Source of the DNA: Companilactobacillus suantsaicola
GTDB taxonomy: Bacteria; Bacillota; Bacilli; Lactobacillales; Lactobacillaceae
DNA: 64,000 bases
Reading direction: 5' to 3'
Assembly (NCBI RefSeq): GCF_004745525.1
Contig: NZ_RKLY01000008.1
Coordinates: 1 to 64,000, forward strand
Positions within the stretch are counted from its first letter, which is position 1, and each line of letters opens with the position of its first letter. Below are positions 18,870 through 27,441 of this stretch, piece after piece. The notes under the pieces are model-generated. The model was given only the letters and a program-made list of their open reading frames with translations, did no database searches and had not been told where the DNA came from. A program made the position numbers and the translations under genes.

Positions 18870-19055
18870 TTACATTGTATATTTGAATGTGTGTTTCTTA
18901 GAAATATGATTTTCTGAGTAAACTGCAATCATTACTGCAAATAGTGCAGCTAATGGAATGGAGTATCGGCTTTGCAAAACGAAGAGAATCATCAATAAGA
19001 CAGCCATTACCGCCATTACTGTTACTTTCATGAATTTTACGTTTTTTGTTGTCAT
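18870..19055 (-). CDS. Small two-helix membrane protein
   Basis: 61 residues with two predicted membrane segments (VMAVMAVLLMILFVLQ and IPLAALFAVMIAVY) and a basic C-terminus (SKKHTFKYTM). No family recognised. ATG 19055 follows GGGGTGG; an ATG 9 bases upstream overlaps that SD. It has its own terminator. The presence of SD, terminator and clear membrane pattern make it a real gene, but function is unknown. Confidence 0.65.
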   Translation of the reverse strand: MTTKNVKFMKVTVMAVMAVLLMILFVLQSRYSIPLAALFAVMIAVYSENHISKKHTFKYTM

Positions 19056-19420
19056 AACATCCACCCCTTAAGTGATTTTTTATTTAGTTTCCTTTTTGTC
19101 CACAGATGAGAATAACATGCTAAAAAATGATTTACAAGCCGTTAAATCAGCACTTTCAGCCATTTTAAAAACTGATAAAGTTCTTCTAATAATCAATATT
19201 ATTATCTTAGAAAAAATTAAATTGAAAACCTTACTGCGACAACAATTTCAGAAAATACTTAAAGTTTTCTAAATTTTAATGAAAGCTAAATTAAGATAAA
19301 ACTTATTCAATTATTTTTTATCTTATTTCACTCCTCAGCCTTGTTATATCAACGCTTACAGACAGGTGTTAATTATAAATGAACACTTTTTTTCACTGAT
19401 AAAACCAGTAAGCACCTGTA
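19056..19420. other. Non-coding stretch ahead of P-ATPase promoter
   Basis: I see no convincing gene. A 66-codon frame (19072-19272) lacks an SD and any family signature. AAGATAAAA/TTTTTATCTT at about 19292-19325 could be a weak terminator hairpin. GACAGGTGTTA (19361) and AGCACCTGTA (19411) form a loose inverted repeat just upstream of the promoter. Confidence 0.5.
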
Positions 19421-19540
19421 TTGACATGGTGTATATACCATATGATAGAATTATATATAGGCGGATATTATAGTTATTATAAGCTCTAATTAATTCGTTT
19501 GTAGAGGGATAAACAATTAGTTAGAGCCTATTTTTTCGCA
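19421..19540 (+). promoter_or_regulatory. Promoter with operator-like repeat and leader terminator for P-type ATPase
   Basis: TTGACA at 19421-19426 is followed by ATGGTGTATATACCAT (19426-19441, 14 of 16 positions symmetric) and -10 candidates TATGAT (19441) or TAGAAT (19446). The symmetric repeat occupies the promoter spacer, the usual place for a repressor site. The leader then contains AGCTCTAATTAATT / CAATTAGTTAGAGC (about 19481-19528), followed by six T before the coding region. This stem would terminate or attenuate transcription unless relieved. It does not show the conserved yybP-ykoY sequence, so the controlling ligand is unknown. Confidence 0.55.
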
Positions 19541-19562
19541 AAAAACTGAAAGGACTGATTTT

Positions 19563-22274
19563 CTGACCAAATTTCATCAACTAACAACTACCGATGTTTT
19601 AGATAAGCTATTAGTCGATTCTAATGTTGGCCTTACTGATCAACAAGTCCAAACCAATAGAGAACTATATGGCTCAAATGAACTAAATGAAGATAAATCT
19701 GACCCTGCATGGAAGATTTTTCTGCAAGCATTCAAAGAACCAATCGTGATTGTGTTACTTGGAGCAATAATCTTATCACTATTAAGTTCTGCTTATGCGT
19801 TCCAAGTTCAAAATAACGTTCAACACGGAAAAGAAGCACTCTACGAAGCTGTCGCTATTTTTATTTTGGTAATTATCAACGCGGTAATCGTCTTCTTTCA
19901 AGAGATGAGTACTAAAAAAAGTCTCGACGCTCTAAAGGAAATGAACAATAGGACAACCGTCGTTTTACGCGATAATAAGTGGCAAGTTATTCCTACAACT
20001 GCCTTAGTTGTCGGCGATATTATCAAAGTCAAAATGGGAGATTTCGTAGAAGCTGATGTTCGCTGGATCAAAAGTAGTGAACTGTCTGTGGTTGAATCTC
20101 ACTTAACCGGTGAACCAGATGCGATTGAAAAAATAACCAAAGCACTTAGTGCTGACACTGAATTAGCTGAACGAACTAACATGGGCTATTCAGGTTCAAC
20201 CGTTGCTAATGGCTCTGGAGTAGGAGTTGTCGTCGGTATCGGTGAAAATACCGAATTAGGTAACATTGCTTCAATGTTGCGCAACACCGATAAAAAGACT
20301 TCCCCTCTACAAATCACTATCAAAAAACTAACTGCCAGTTTAATGAAAATTTCTGGTGGAATCGTTTTATTAACTTTCATTATCGGAATTATCAAAGCTG
20401 GAGAACTCAGTATCACGTCTCTGAGTTCAGTACTTTCCACTTCTATTTCTCTAGCTGTGGCATCGATTCCTGACGCCATGCCGATTGTTTTATCTATCGT
20501 CTTAACAATTGGTGCTACCAAAACAGCCGTCAACAATGGCTTAATTAAATCCCTCAACAGTGTCGAAACACTTGGTAGTACTTCTTACATTTGTTCTGAC
20601 AAGACTGGTACTTTAACGCAAAATCAAATGACTGTCACGAAGTTTTACGATGGTCATAACGAATTCTCAGTGGGTGATGGGGATTTAGAAGTAAACACTA
20701 ACTCACCTTTCTTCCACGGGGCCGTTCTCGTTAACGAATCCAGTGTGACTAAAGATGGTGATGACTTCCAAACTTTTGGAAATCCGACTGATATTGCTTT
20801 AAACGTTTTAGGTCAAAAAGCTGGCGTGACTAAGCAATCTCTCACTAACGACAATCAAATTTTACGAACTCTGCCCTTCTCAAGTGACCGAAAAATGATG
20901 AGTGTCGTGGTCAAGATGCCAAACGGATTTCGTCTATACACCAAGGGGGCACCGGATGTCTTGTTGAAGCACAGTCAGAATTTACTGATTGATGGACAAC
21001 TGACGAAGGACTCTACTAAATTTGAAAGCATTATTGATAACTTTGCTGAACAAGCGCTACGAACGATTGCTGTCGCCTACCGCGATTTAACCAAACGTCA
21101 AGCTGAAACGGCTAGTCTTGAAGAATTGGAACAGGATTTAACTATTACTGGTGTAGCCGGAATTATTGATCCTCCTCGTCCTGAGGTTAAACAGTCAGTA
21201 AAAACTTTAAACGACGCTAAAATCGAGGTTGTAATGATCACTGGTGACCACGCTAAAACCGCTCGGGCCATCGCTTATGACCTTGGTATCGTTAAATCTA
21301 AAGATGCTCGCGTAATTGAAGGTTCTGAAATCGAACTAATGAGTGATGACGAACTTTTCAATTCAGTAATTGGCACTAATATTTATGCTCGAGTTACCCC
21401 TGAACACAAGCAACGAATCATCAAACAACTTCAACGTCACAAACAAGTTGTAGCGATGACTGGTGATGGTGTCAATGATGCTCCAGCTCTGAAGGCCGCT
21501 GATATCGGAATCGCCATGGGAATCAACGGAACTGAAGTTACTAAAGATTCGGCTGACTTGATTTTACTAGATGATAAATTCACGACGATCGAAAAATCAG
21601 TTCGCAGTGGACGGATGATTTACGCTAATATCAAAAACTTCATGCGTCATGAATTAACAACTAACGTAGCTGAAGTAATGTCCTTACTATTTGGTCTTTT
21701 CTTTACCCAATCAGTTGGACAAGTCCCTGCCGGTACTGCTACTTTAAGTGCCTTGATGGTCTTGTGGGTCAACATGATCAGCGACTCACTTCCATCATTT
21801 GCACTAGGTTATGACGTCGCCGAGTCAGATATTATGAAAGAAAAGCCTCGTGACGTCAATGAATCAATTTTGGCCAATAATACTTGGTCCAGAGTTTTGA
21901 TTCGCGGAACCGTCATGGGTGCCATGGTCTACTTCGGTTTTGCCTGGGCCGCTCAAATGGGCGCTACAAGTAATCAAGCTCAAACCGTTGCTTTCTTAAC
22001 CTTAGTATTCGGTCAATTGTGGCACGTCTTTGATGCCAGAAGTTCCAAATCAATATACAGACGCAATCCATTTGAAAATAAACATTTAATTGCAGCTGTT
22101 TTATTTGCAGGAATTTCTTCAATATTAGTAACTGCTATTCCGTTCTTTAATGTCGTAATGGGAACAGCTCAGTTACCGGGGATTGTTTATTGGATCGTGA
22201 TCTTTGTCCCTGCATTGCCAACGTTTATTTTGTCGGGGATCAAAGAAATCAGAGCGTGGAGCAGGCCCGTTTAG
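19563..22274 (+). CDS. Calcium-type P-type cation ATPase with apparent CUG start
   Basis: Membrane cation pump of 903 residues (P2A group, Ca2+ or Mn2+ export). CSDKTGTLTQNQ carries the phosphorylated Asp, LTGEPDAIEK the actuator motif, MTGDGVNDAPALK the hinge, and PDAMPIVLS lies in helix 4. Homology extends upstream of the first GTG at 19746: FHQLTTTDVLDKLL then GLTDQQVQTNRELYGSNELNE is the family's N-terminal domain. The only suitable initiator for that part is CTG at 19563, eight bases after GAAAGGA; the frame is closed by a stop at 19518. The last seven codons (RAWSRPV) and the stop are read from a family B repeat. Confidence 0.9.
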   Translation: MTKFHQLTTTDVLDKLLVDSNVGLTDQQVQTNRELYGSNELNEDKSDPAWKIFLQAFKEPIVIVLLGAIILSLLSSAYAFQVQNNVQHGKEALYEAVAIFILVIINAVIVFFQEMSTKKSLDALKEMNNRTTVVLRDNKWQVIPTTALVVGDIIKVKMGDFVEADVRWIKSSELSVVESHLTGEPDAIEKITKALSADTELAERTNMGYSGSTVANGSGVGVVVGIGENTELGNIASMLRNTDKKTSPLQITIKKLTASLMKISGGIVLLTFIIGIIKAGELSITSLSSVLSTSISLAVASIPDAMPIVLSIVLTIGATKTAVNNGLIKSLNSVETLGSTSYICSDKTGTLTQNQMTVTKFYDGHNEFSVGDGDLEVNTNSPFFHGAVLVNESSVTKDGDDFQTFGNPTDIALNVLGQKAGVTKQSLTNDNQILRTLPFSSDRKMMSVVVKMPNGFRLYTKGAPDVLLKHSQNLLIDGQLTKDSTKFESIIDNFAEQALRTIAVAYRDLTKRQAETASLEELEQDLTITGVAGIIDPPRPEVKQSVKTLNDAKIEVVMITGDHAKTARAIAYDLGIVKSKDARVIEGSEIELMSDDELFNSVIGTNIYARVTPEHKQRIIKQLQRHKQVVAMTGDGVNDAPALKAADIGIAMGINGTEVTKDSADLILLDDKFTTIEKSVRSGRMIYANIKNFMRHELTTNVAEVMSLLFGLFFTQSVGQVPAGTATLSALMVLWVNMISDSLPSFALGYDVAESDIMKEKPRDVNESILANNTWSRVLIRGTVMGAMVYFGFAWAAQMGATSNQAQTVAFLTLVFGQLWHVFDARSSKSIYRRNPFENKHLIAAVLFAGISSILVTAIPFFNVVMGTAQLPGIVYWIVIFVPALPTFILSGIKEIRAWSRPV

Positions 22275-22377
22275 ATTCCGAGCATTTGCCTAAGAACTGG
22301 AATTGCTCGCCGTACTTGCGAGTGATTTCAGTTCTGTAGCAAAGCACAGGAATCTGGCCTGTGGAGCGCGTTTTAGA
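22251..22377 (+). repeat. Family B hairpin repeat, overlapping the ATPase 3' end
   Basis: AGAGCGTGGAGCAGGCC at the left and GGCCTGTGGAGCGCGTTTTAG at the right pair, with inner stems GATTCC/GGAATC and AGAACTG/CAGTTCT and an apical CTCGC-GCGAG. The left end provides the final codons of the ATPase. A second B copy follows immediately. Confidence 0.85.
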
Positions 22378-22508
22378 TAGAGCGTGGAACAGGGGCGGTT
22401 AGCTCCCGGAGGATAACGTAATTTCACGAATTGCACGTCGAACTATACGGGCGATTTGGGAAATTCTGTTATCTGGAGGGAGTTGCCCCTGTGCAACGCG
22501 TTTACGCT
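22378..22508 (+). repeat. Family B hairpin repeat, tandem second copy
   Basis: AGCGTGGAACAGGGG ... CCCCTGTGCAACGCGTTTA, with inner arms TCCCGGAGGATAACG and TGTTATCTGGAGGGA. The stem differs from the preceding copy but is again self-complementary. Joined to copy one by TTTTAGATAG. The rest of 22509-22569 shows nothing notable. Confidence 0.85.
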
Positions 22509-22569
22509 GCATCCACCACTATCCCACTATAAAAATATTTTCGCTTTCAAAAAAATAAAAATACCATTT

Positions 22570-22634
22570 CCTCCCAATTTACATCCTCGACTACTTTATA
22601 GTTAAGTGGTCTATACAAATTGGGAGGGTTTTTT
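22570..22634 (+). promoter_or_regulatory. SD-sequestering hairpin ahead of small membrane protein gene
   Basis: CCTCCCAATTT (22570-22580) pairs perfectly with AAATTGGGAGG (22617-22627), and an inner stem GACTACTT/AAGTGGTC strengthens it. The 3' arm contains the SD of the gene starting at 22636 and is followed by a T run, so the same stem would both hide the ribosome site and resemble an intrinsic terminator. A factor opening it would be needed for expression. Confidence 0.6.
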
Positions 22635-22635
22635 T

Positions 22636-23013
22636 ATGTCAGATCTCTTTTTTTATTTTATACTAACCTTTCTTATATTCACTTTTTTAGAAATATCTAG
22701 TTTTCTAGCTACTAAAAACTTAACCACTTTTGAAAAATACGAGCTAGAAAATAGTAAGGCTTTTTCCATACTTCAATTGATAATTGATTATTTTATTTAT
22801 CTAGTTATAATGTTTTTCTTCATGTCACTTGTAAGTGAATTGGTGATTTCTTTAGGTCTTTACATGGGACTTGCGACTACTAATTGGATATTCTTTTGCG
22901 GTCAATTTGTTGCATTTATTGGGATTTCAATTATGCTTTATCAGCCGCTTGCCTTCAATCCGCTTGAAGAATACGAAAAAAAGACTCAGGAATCCTTTTG
23001 GTGGGATTTCTGA
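22636..23013 (+). CDS. Small membrane protein of unknown function
   Basis: 125 residues, three strongly hydrophobic segments (MSDLFFYFILTFLIFTFLE; IDYFIYLVIMFFFMSL; WIFFCGQFVAFIGISIML) and an acidic C-terminus. No family recognised. The start at 22636 follows GGGAGGG, and an earlier ATG at 22606 lies inside the regulatory hairpin. Its stop codon overlaps a terminator stem. The upstream stem that hides the SD suggests tight control. Confidence 0.7.
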   Translation: MSDLFFYFILTFLIFTFLEISSFLATKNLTTFEKYELENSKAFSILQLIIDYFIYLVIMFFFMSLVSELVISLGLYMGLATTNWIFFCGQFVAFIGISIMLYQPLAFNPLEEYEKKTQESFWWDF

Positions 23014-23027
23014 GTCTCTTTTTTGTT
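22978..23027 (+). terminator. Intrinsic terminator overlapping stop codon
   Basis: AGACTCAGGAATCC/GGATTTCTGAGTCT stem followed by six T. It begins inside the last codons of the membrane protein gene. Confidence 0.75.
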
Positions 23028-23212
23028 TTTGATTTTCTTTTGGGTGTGATTATGTGGTTTTTGACCACGGTTTTGGTATTCGAAGTGGATTTTATTTTAT
23101 AACGACTTGTTTGGTTGGGAATATGGGTTGTTCTTTTTGAGAACTTCCATACTTCTTTTTTGGAATAACGGTTGTTCTTGACTGGAATAACCATTGTTCT
23201 TGGCTTTATAGC
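23028..23212. repeat. Short AACCATGGTT-type repeats next to family B
   Basis: Two to three degenerate copies of GGAATAACCATTGTTCTTGG (here GGAATAACGGTTGTTCTTG and GGAATAACCATTGTTCTTGG) precede the B repeat. Similar words containing ATAACCATGGTTCT lie next to the B repeats at 32244, 36856 and 46808. Confidence 0.55.
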
Positions 23213-23340
23213 TAAAACGCGTTCCGCAGGCCAGGAGTAAGCATATAGCTACGCTTCCCAAATCGCCCGCAAAGTGCGGCGTGCAATTCGTGAAGCTAGG
23301 CTATCTGCTCACTCCTAAGCGGGCCTGCTCCACGCTCTGC
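23213..23340 (-). repeat. Family B hairpin repeat after phosphoketolase
   Basis: Read on the minus strand it starts GAGCGTGGAGCAGGCCCGC five bases after the phosphoketolase stop codon and ends GGCCTGCGGAACGCGTTTTAG. Arms AGGAGTGAGCAGATAGC and GCTATATGCTTACTCCT pair, as do CGCC-type bases at the tip around GCAAAGTGC. Confidence 0.85.
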
Positions 23341-23342
23341 TT

Positions 23343-25691
23343 TTACCATTTCCAACTATTAACCTCAGGTAAGTCATCACCATATTCACGGATGTACTTG
23401 TTGTGTTTATCAACAATGGCTTCCATTTCATCGGCGAAGTCGCTGGCTGCATCGCCTTGTACGGCAACGGCTGCTTCTTCTGCTAGATGGAATCTATCCA
23501 TTTGGTTAACTACACGCATATCAAATGGTGTTGTGATATCACCGTTTTCACGATATCCATGAACGTATAGATTATGATTTGCACGATCGAAGAAGATTTC
23601 CTTGATGATATCTTCGAAACCATGGAAGGCGAACAAGACTGGCTTGTCGACTGTGAAGATTTCGTTGAATTGTTCATCTGTTAAACCACGAGGGTCAACT
23701 TTTGGTGATCTCAACTTCAATAGGTCAACGACGTTGACGTATCTAATCTTGATATCTGGTTTTTCTTTTCTAAGAATACTGATAGCTGCTAATGATTCTA
23801 GGTTAGGTTCTGTACCAGCTGAGGCGATAACGATGTCTGGATCTCCATTATCGTTTGATGCCCAGTCGATCACTTTAAGTCCCTTGTCAGCTAATTCTTC
23901 AGCTTCTTCGATTGAGTAGAATTGTAGTCTTGGTTGTTTTGATGTAACCAACAAATTGATCTTTTCTTGGTCATCCAAAATCTTAGGCATTACAGCAAGC
24001 AATGAGTTTGTGTCAGCTGGGAAGTATTCACGAATGTATTCTGGTTTCTTTTCAGCTAAGTGTGTAATGATACCTGGATCTTGGTGAGTATAACCATTGT
24101 GATCTTGTTGGAAAGCAGTTGAAGTAGCAATAACGTTGAGTGATGGGTATTTATTTCTCCAGCTCAATTCATTTGCTTTTCTTAACCACTTGAAGTGTTG
24201 TGTCAACATTGAGTCAACAACTCTCAAGAAGGCTTCGTAACTTGCGAAGATACCGTGACGACCTGTCAAAGTATAACCTTCGTTAAATCCTTCAGCTTGG
24301 TGTTCTGAAAGTTGTGAGTCGATGATACGGCCAACTGGTGCTTCGTATTGGTCATTTGGTTCCTTAACAGGTTCCATCCATTGACGAGGAGAAGCATCGA
24401 ATGCGCCATATAGACGGTTTGACATTGTTTCATCAGGTCCGAATAGTCTGAATGTCTTTTCATTGTTCTTGATAACATCGCCTAAGTACTTACCTAGTTC
24501 GATCATATCTTGAGCTGTCTTTGTACCTGGTCTGTCAAACTTCAAAGCATAGTTCTTGTAGTCTGGAAGTTTCAATGGTTTAGGATCAACTCCACCGTTT
24601 ACGATAGGGTTCATAGCCATTCTTGCTTGTCCCTTAGGGATAATTGCAGCAATGTCACTGTCCAACTTACCATTTTCGTCAAATAGTTCTTCTGGTTTGT
24701 ATGATTCTAGCCATTCAACTAACTTGTCAGCATGTTGCATATCGTTTTGGTCAACAGGAATTGGAATTTGGTGAGCTCTAAATGAACCTTCAATAGGTTC
24801 GCCATCCCAAGTCTTAGGACCAGTCCAGCCTTTAGGTGCACGGAAAATGATTACAGGCCATTTTGGCATCTTAGCTTCTGAAGCTGGGTGTTTTCTAGCT
24901 TCTTCTTGAATAGCCTTGATTTTTTCAATAGCTTCATCCATAACTTTAGCAGTTTCAGGATGCATCTTTTGAGGATCGTCGCCTTCAACGAACATTGGAT
25001 CCCAACCCATACCTTCAAAGTACTTAGTCAAATCTGCATCACTCTTACGTGACAAGATTGTTGGGTTAGAAATCTTGAAGCCGTTTAGATTTAGAATTGG
25101 TAGAACGGCACCATCATTAACTGGGTTAATGAAAGTATTTGAGAACCATGAAGCAGCCAATGGACCAGTTTCAGATTCACCATCACCAATTACAACTGCA
25201 GCAATTTCATCTGGGTTATCGAGGATAGCACCAACACCGTGTGATAGAGAATAACCTAATTCTCCACCTTCATGCATTGATCCAGGAGTTTCAGGGGCAG
25301 CATGAGATGCGACACCACCTGGGAATGAGAATTGCTTAAATAATTTTTGCATACCCTTTTCGTCTTGGGTAATTTCTGGATAAATTTCCGTGTAACTACC
25401 ATCAAGGTATGAGTTTGAAACCATAACTTGCCCACCATGACCTGGGCCTTCGATATAGAACATCTTCAAACCGTACTTGTTAATTACACGATTTAAATGG
25501 GCATAAATAAAGTTTTGACCAGCGATAGTTCCCCAGTGTCCAATTGGGTGAACCTTAACATCGGAAGGTTTTAATTCACGTTTTAATAAAGGATTATCTT
25601 TTAAATATAATTGTCCAACAGAAACATAGTTGGCTGCACGCCAATATCTATCGATCAAGTTTAAATATTCTTTTGATGAGTAATCAGTCAT
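23343..25691 (-). CDS. xpk: Xylulose-5-phosphate/fructose-6-phosphate phosphoketolase
   Basis: Thiamine-diphosphate enzyme that splits xylulose 5-phosphate (and often fructose 6-phosphate) with phosphate to acetyl phosphate plus a triose or tetrose phosphate; the key step of pentose catabolism. The ThDP motif GDGESETG is near residue 165, with [24 protein letters not shown] and [11 protein letters not shown] in their usual places. The length of 782 is typical. ATG 25691 lies 10 bases after AAGGAGT; an upstream GTG abuts the SD. A promoter (TTGACT, 17 bp, TATGAT) and a GntR operator lie upstream; the regulator gene is next to it. Confidence 0.97.
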   Translation of the reverse strand: MTDYSSKEYLNLIDRYWRAANYVSVGQLYLKDNPLLKRELKPSDVKVHPIGHWGTIAGQNFIYAHLNRVINKYGLKMFYIEGPGHGGQVMVSNSYLDGSYTEIYPEITQDEKGMQKLFKQFSFPGGVASHAAPETPGSMHEGGELGYSLSHGVGAILDNPDEIAAVVIGDGESETGPLAASWFSNTFINPVNDGAVLPILNLNGFKISNPTILSRKSDADLTKYFEGMGWDPMFVEGDDPQKMHPETAKVMDEAIEKIKAIQEEARKHPASEAKMPKWPVIIFRAPKGWTGPKTWDGEPIEGSFRAHQIPIPVDQNDMQHADKLVEWLESYKPEELFDENGKLDSDIAAIIPKGQARMAMNPIVNGGVDPKPLKLPDYKNYALKFDRPGTKTAQDMIELGKYLGDVIKNNEKTFRLFGPDETMSNRLYGAFDASPRQWMEPVKEPNDQYEAPVGRIIDSQLSEHQAEGFNEGYTLTGRHGIFASYEAFLRVVDSMLTQHFKWLRKANELSWRNKYPSLNVIATSTAFQQDHNGYTHQDPGIITHLAEKKPEYIREYFPADTNSLLAVMPKILDDQEKINLLVTSKQPRLQFYSIEEAEELADKGLKVIDWASNDNGDPDIVIASAGTEPNLESLAAISILRKEKPDIKIRYVNVVDLLKLRSPKVDPRGLTDEQFNEIFTVDKPVLFAFHGFEDIIKEIFFDRANHNLYVHGYRENGDITTPFDMRVVNQMDRFHLAEEAAVAVQGDAASDFADEMEAIVDKHNKYIREYGDDLPEVNSWKW

Positions 25692-25723
25692 TACCAGCAC
25701 ACTCCTTACGTTTTTACAATGTA

Positions 25724-25780
25724 ATCATAACCATAAAACAATTAAAAGTCAACCACTTTTATAATTGGTTCGACCCAATT
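25724..25780 (-). promoter_or_regulatory. xpk promoter and upstream GntR operator
   Basis: On the minus strand, TTGACT (25747-25752), 17 bases, and TATGAT (25724-25729). Just upstream of -35 is the symmetric AATTGGTTCGACCCAATT (25763-25780). The same site with one change precedes the regulator gene at 26539-26556. The upstream location relative to -35 would suit activation or a repression loop. Confidence 0.75.
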
Positions 25781-25791
25781 TTTGTAAACAC

Positions 25792-26520
25792 TTACTTATT
25801 ACCTAAATCAACGAATGAATCATACTTAAAGTACTTATAATGTAACTTCATGGTAGAGAATTCAAACGGTGTTCCATCGTCCAAGAAGAAAATACCTTCC
25901 ATCATCCCGACCGGCTCGTTTGGAGACAACTTGAGCAATTCTTTGCCTTCCTCATCGGATGGTTGCGCTGAAATCGTCAGATAAGTTTTATTAACTTCTT
26001 TTCCTAACTCAGACTCTACATAATTAAAGATCGATTCGGAAGCAATTTGCTCAGACAATTCTGGAGCTAATTTGATGGGGATGTAACCAGTTTCAATCAT
26101 AAAAGGCACGTCGTCCAAAAAACGTAAACGTTTGAATGAATATACGAATTCACTCGACTTTAGAAACAGGTTATCTTGAAGATCCTTATCGGGATGGACC
26201 ACGTCAAATTTTAATACCTGAACGCCAGGCTTTTGTCCGTTCGCATTAAAACTGTCGGTAATACCTAAGTTCTTACCACTATAACTAAATGATGAACCTT
26301 GCTTTAAATAGAGTGGATTAACAAACGTACCTGAACCACGTTTTTTAAAGATGATTCCTTGGTCAGCCATTAAACCTAAGGCCCGCTTAATCGAACTACG
26401 ACTGACACTATAACTTTCAGCCAGTGACCGTTCATCCGGTAAGCGCATGTCGGAATATTCACCCTCATCAATTGACTTTTTTAATGATGTAATAATTTTT
26501 TGATAAACTAAATCTGCCAT
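25792..26520 (-). CDS. GntR/HutC-family regulator of the phosphoketolase region
   Basis: 242 residues: N-terminal winged helix (LPDERSLAESYSVSRSSIKRALGLMADQGIIFKKRGSGTFV, residues about 25-70) and a C-terminal UTRA ligand domain (FVYSFKRLRFLDDVPFMIETGYIP; PFEFSTMKLHYKYFKY). UTRA regulators usually bind sugar phosphates or related metabolites. Near-identical 18-base operators flank the gene, one ahead of itself and one ahead of xpk, so it most likely controls both; the 100-bp gap to xpk has its own promoter. SD GAGGA, ATG start. Confidence 0.92.
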   Translation of the reverse strand: MADLVYQKIITSLKKSIDEGEYSDMRLPDERSLAESYSVSRSSIKRALGLMADQGIIFKKRGSGTFVNPLYLKQGSSFSYSGKNLGITDSFNANGQKPGVQVLKFDVVHPDKDLQDNLFLKSSEFVYSFKRLRFLDDVPFMIETGYIPIKLAPELSEQIASESIFNYVESELGKEVNKTYLTISAQPSDEEGKELLKLSPNEPVGMMEGIFFLDDGTPFEFSTMKLHYKYFKYDSFVDLGNK

Positions 26521-26538
26521 AATTTTCCTCGTTTCATA

Positions 26539-26556
26539 AATTGGGACGAACCAATT
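26539..26556. promoter_or_regulatory. GntR autoregulatory operator
   Basis: AATTGGGACGAACCAATT lies just downstream of a -10-like TATAAA on the minus strand and about 20 bp before the regulator's start codon. It equals the xpk operator in 17 of 18 positions when compared in the same orientation. The position fits autorepression. Confidence 0.75.
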
Positions 26557-26703
26557 TTATACATGGTAACTATCTTTCGAAATCAGTATACCTTATAATC
26601 ATCAACATTTACATACCAGAAATTTTTTGGTCCCTCAATTCAATCATTTGCACTCTAAATGCTTTCAGATATAACATTATTATATAGAAATGAGGTATCT
26701 AAT

Positions 26704-27294
26704 ATGGGAATACAAATTGGTGTCATTTTAGGAACGACACGCCAAACTTCACTCGGTGAAAAAATCTTTAAATATTTACAAAACAGCGTCCAGGAAAACG
26801 CCGACGTGCAATACAATTGGATCAACTTACGTGACTATCCGTTGCCACTTTACGATCACGAAGAAACGCCACTTGAGACTCACATTCACGATCTAAATAA
26901 CATTGAAGACAAATGGCTGAAAACCTTAGCGCAACAAGATGGTTACTTGATTTTGACACCAGAATACGATCACGCTATTACTGGTGCTTTGAAAAATGCA
27001 CTCGATTTGGTTGATCCCGAAGTTAATCGCAAGCCGGTTCTAACGATTGCTTACTCACATTTTAGTGACGGTGGAATTTTGGCGGCTAACTCAATCGTAC
27101 CAATACTACAGATGCTCAAGATGATTGTTTTGCCTACACCAGTTTTGTTGTGGAACGCCGATGATAATTTCGACAACGATGGTCACTTACTTGATGTCAA
27201 AAATAGTGATCACTTTGCAAAACGTCTGCAAGAGGCAATTGCTGAAATTAACTTTTACACTTCTGTTTTGAAAAATAATCCTTTCGACAAATAA
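26704..27294 (+). CDS. NADPH-dependent FMN reductase family protein
   Basis: 196-residue flavodoxin-like oxidoreductase. IGVILGTTRQTSLGEKI binds the FMN phosphate, and LTPEYDHAITGALKNALDLV (near residues 85-105) is the hallmark of the NAD(P)H:FMN/quinone reductase group (YieF/ChrR-like). Likely reduces quinones, azo dyes or metals with NAD(P)H; the physiological substrate is not evident. ATG 26704 follows GAGGT. Single gene with terminator at 27311-27362. Confidence 0.9.
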   Translation: MGIQIGVILGTTRQTSLGEKIFKYLQNSVQENADVQYNWINLRDYPLPLYDHEETPLETHIHDLNNIEDKWLKTLAQQDGYLILTPEYDHAITGALKNALDLVDPEVNRKPVLTIAYSHFSDGGILAANSIVPILQMLKMIVLPTPVLLWNADDNFDNDGHLLDVKNSDHFAKRLQEAIAEINFYTSVLKNNPFDK

Positions 27295-27307
27295 AAAAAT
27301 TTTGCTT

Positions 27308-27365
27308 AAAACAAATACCCGTTACACCATGCGATAGTTTGCGCACAAGGTGTAACGGGTATTTT
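27308..27365. terminator. Long bidirectional terminator
   Basis: ATACCCGTTACACC and GGTGTAACGGGTAT form a perfect 14-bp stem with A- and T-rich flanks, between convergent genes. Confidence 0.85.
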
Positions 27366-27441
27366 ATATGTAGGTCAAATCTACAATTCTTCGTCAGTTT
27401 CTAATAACATCAGGCTTATTCAATTTTTAACCTTTAGTTTT

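Noticed and set aside
19072-19272. 66-codon frame beginning MIFYLVSFLSTDEN
   Set aside because: No SD, no recognisable family, lysine/isoleucine-rich as expected for AT-rich non-coding DNA.
19421-19560. yybP-ykoY manganese riboswitch before the P-type ATPase
   Set aside because: The conserved purine-rich core of that class is not found; only a promoter, symmetric repeat and terminator stem are seen.
22955-23194. 79-codon minus-strand frame opposite the membrane protein end
   Set aside because: It overlaps a terminator and repeated AACCATTGTT words, is extremely Lys/Thr/Asn-rich and has no SD.
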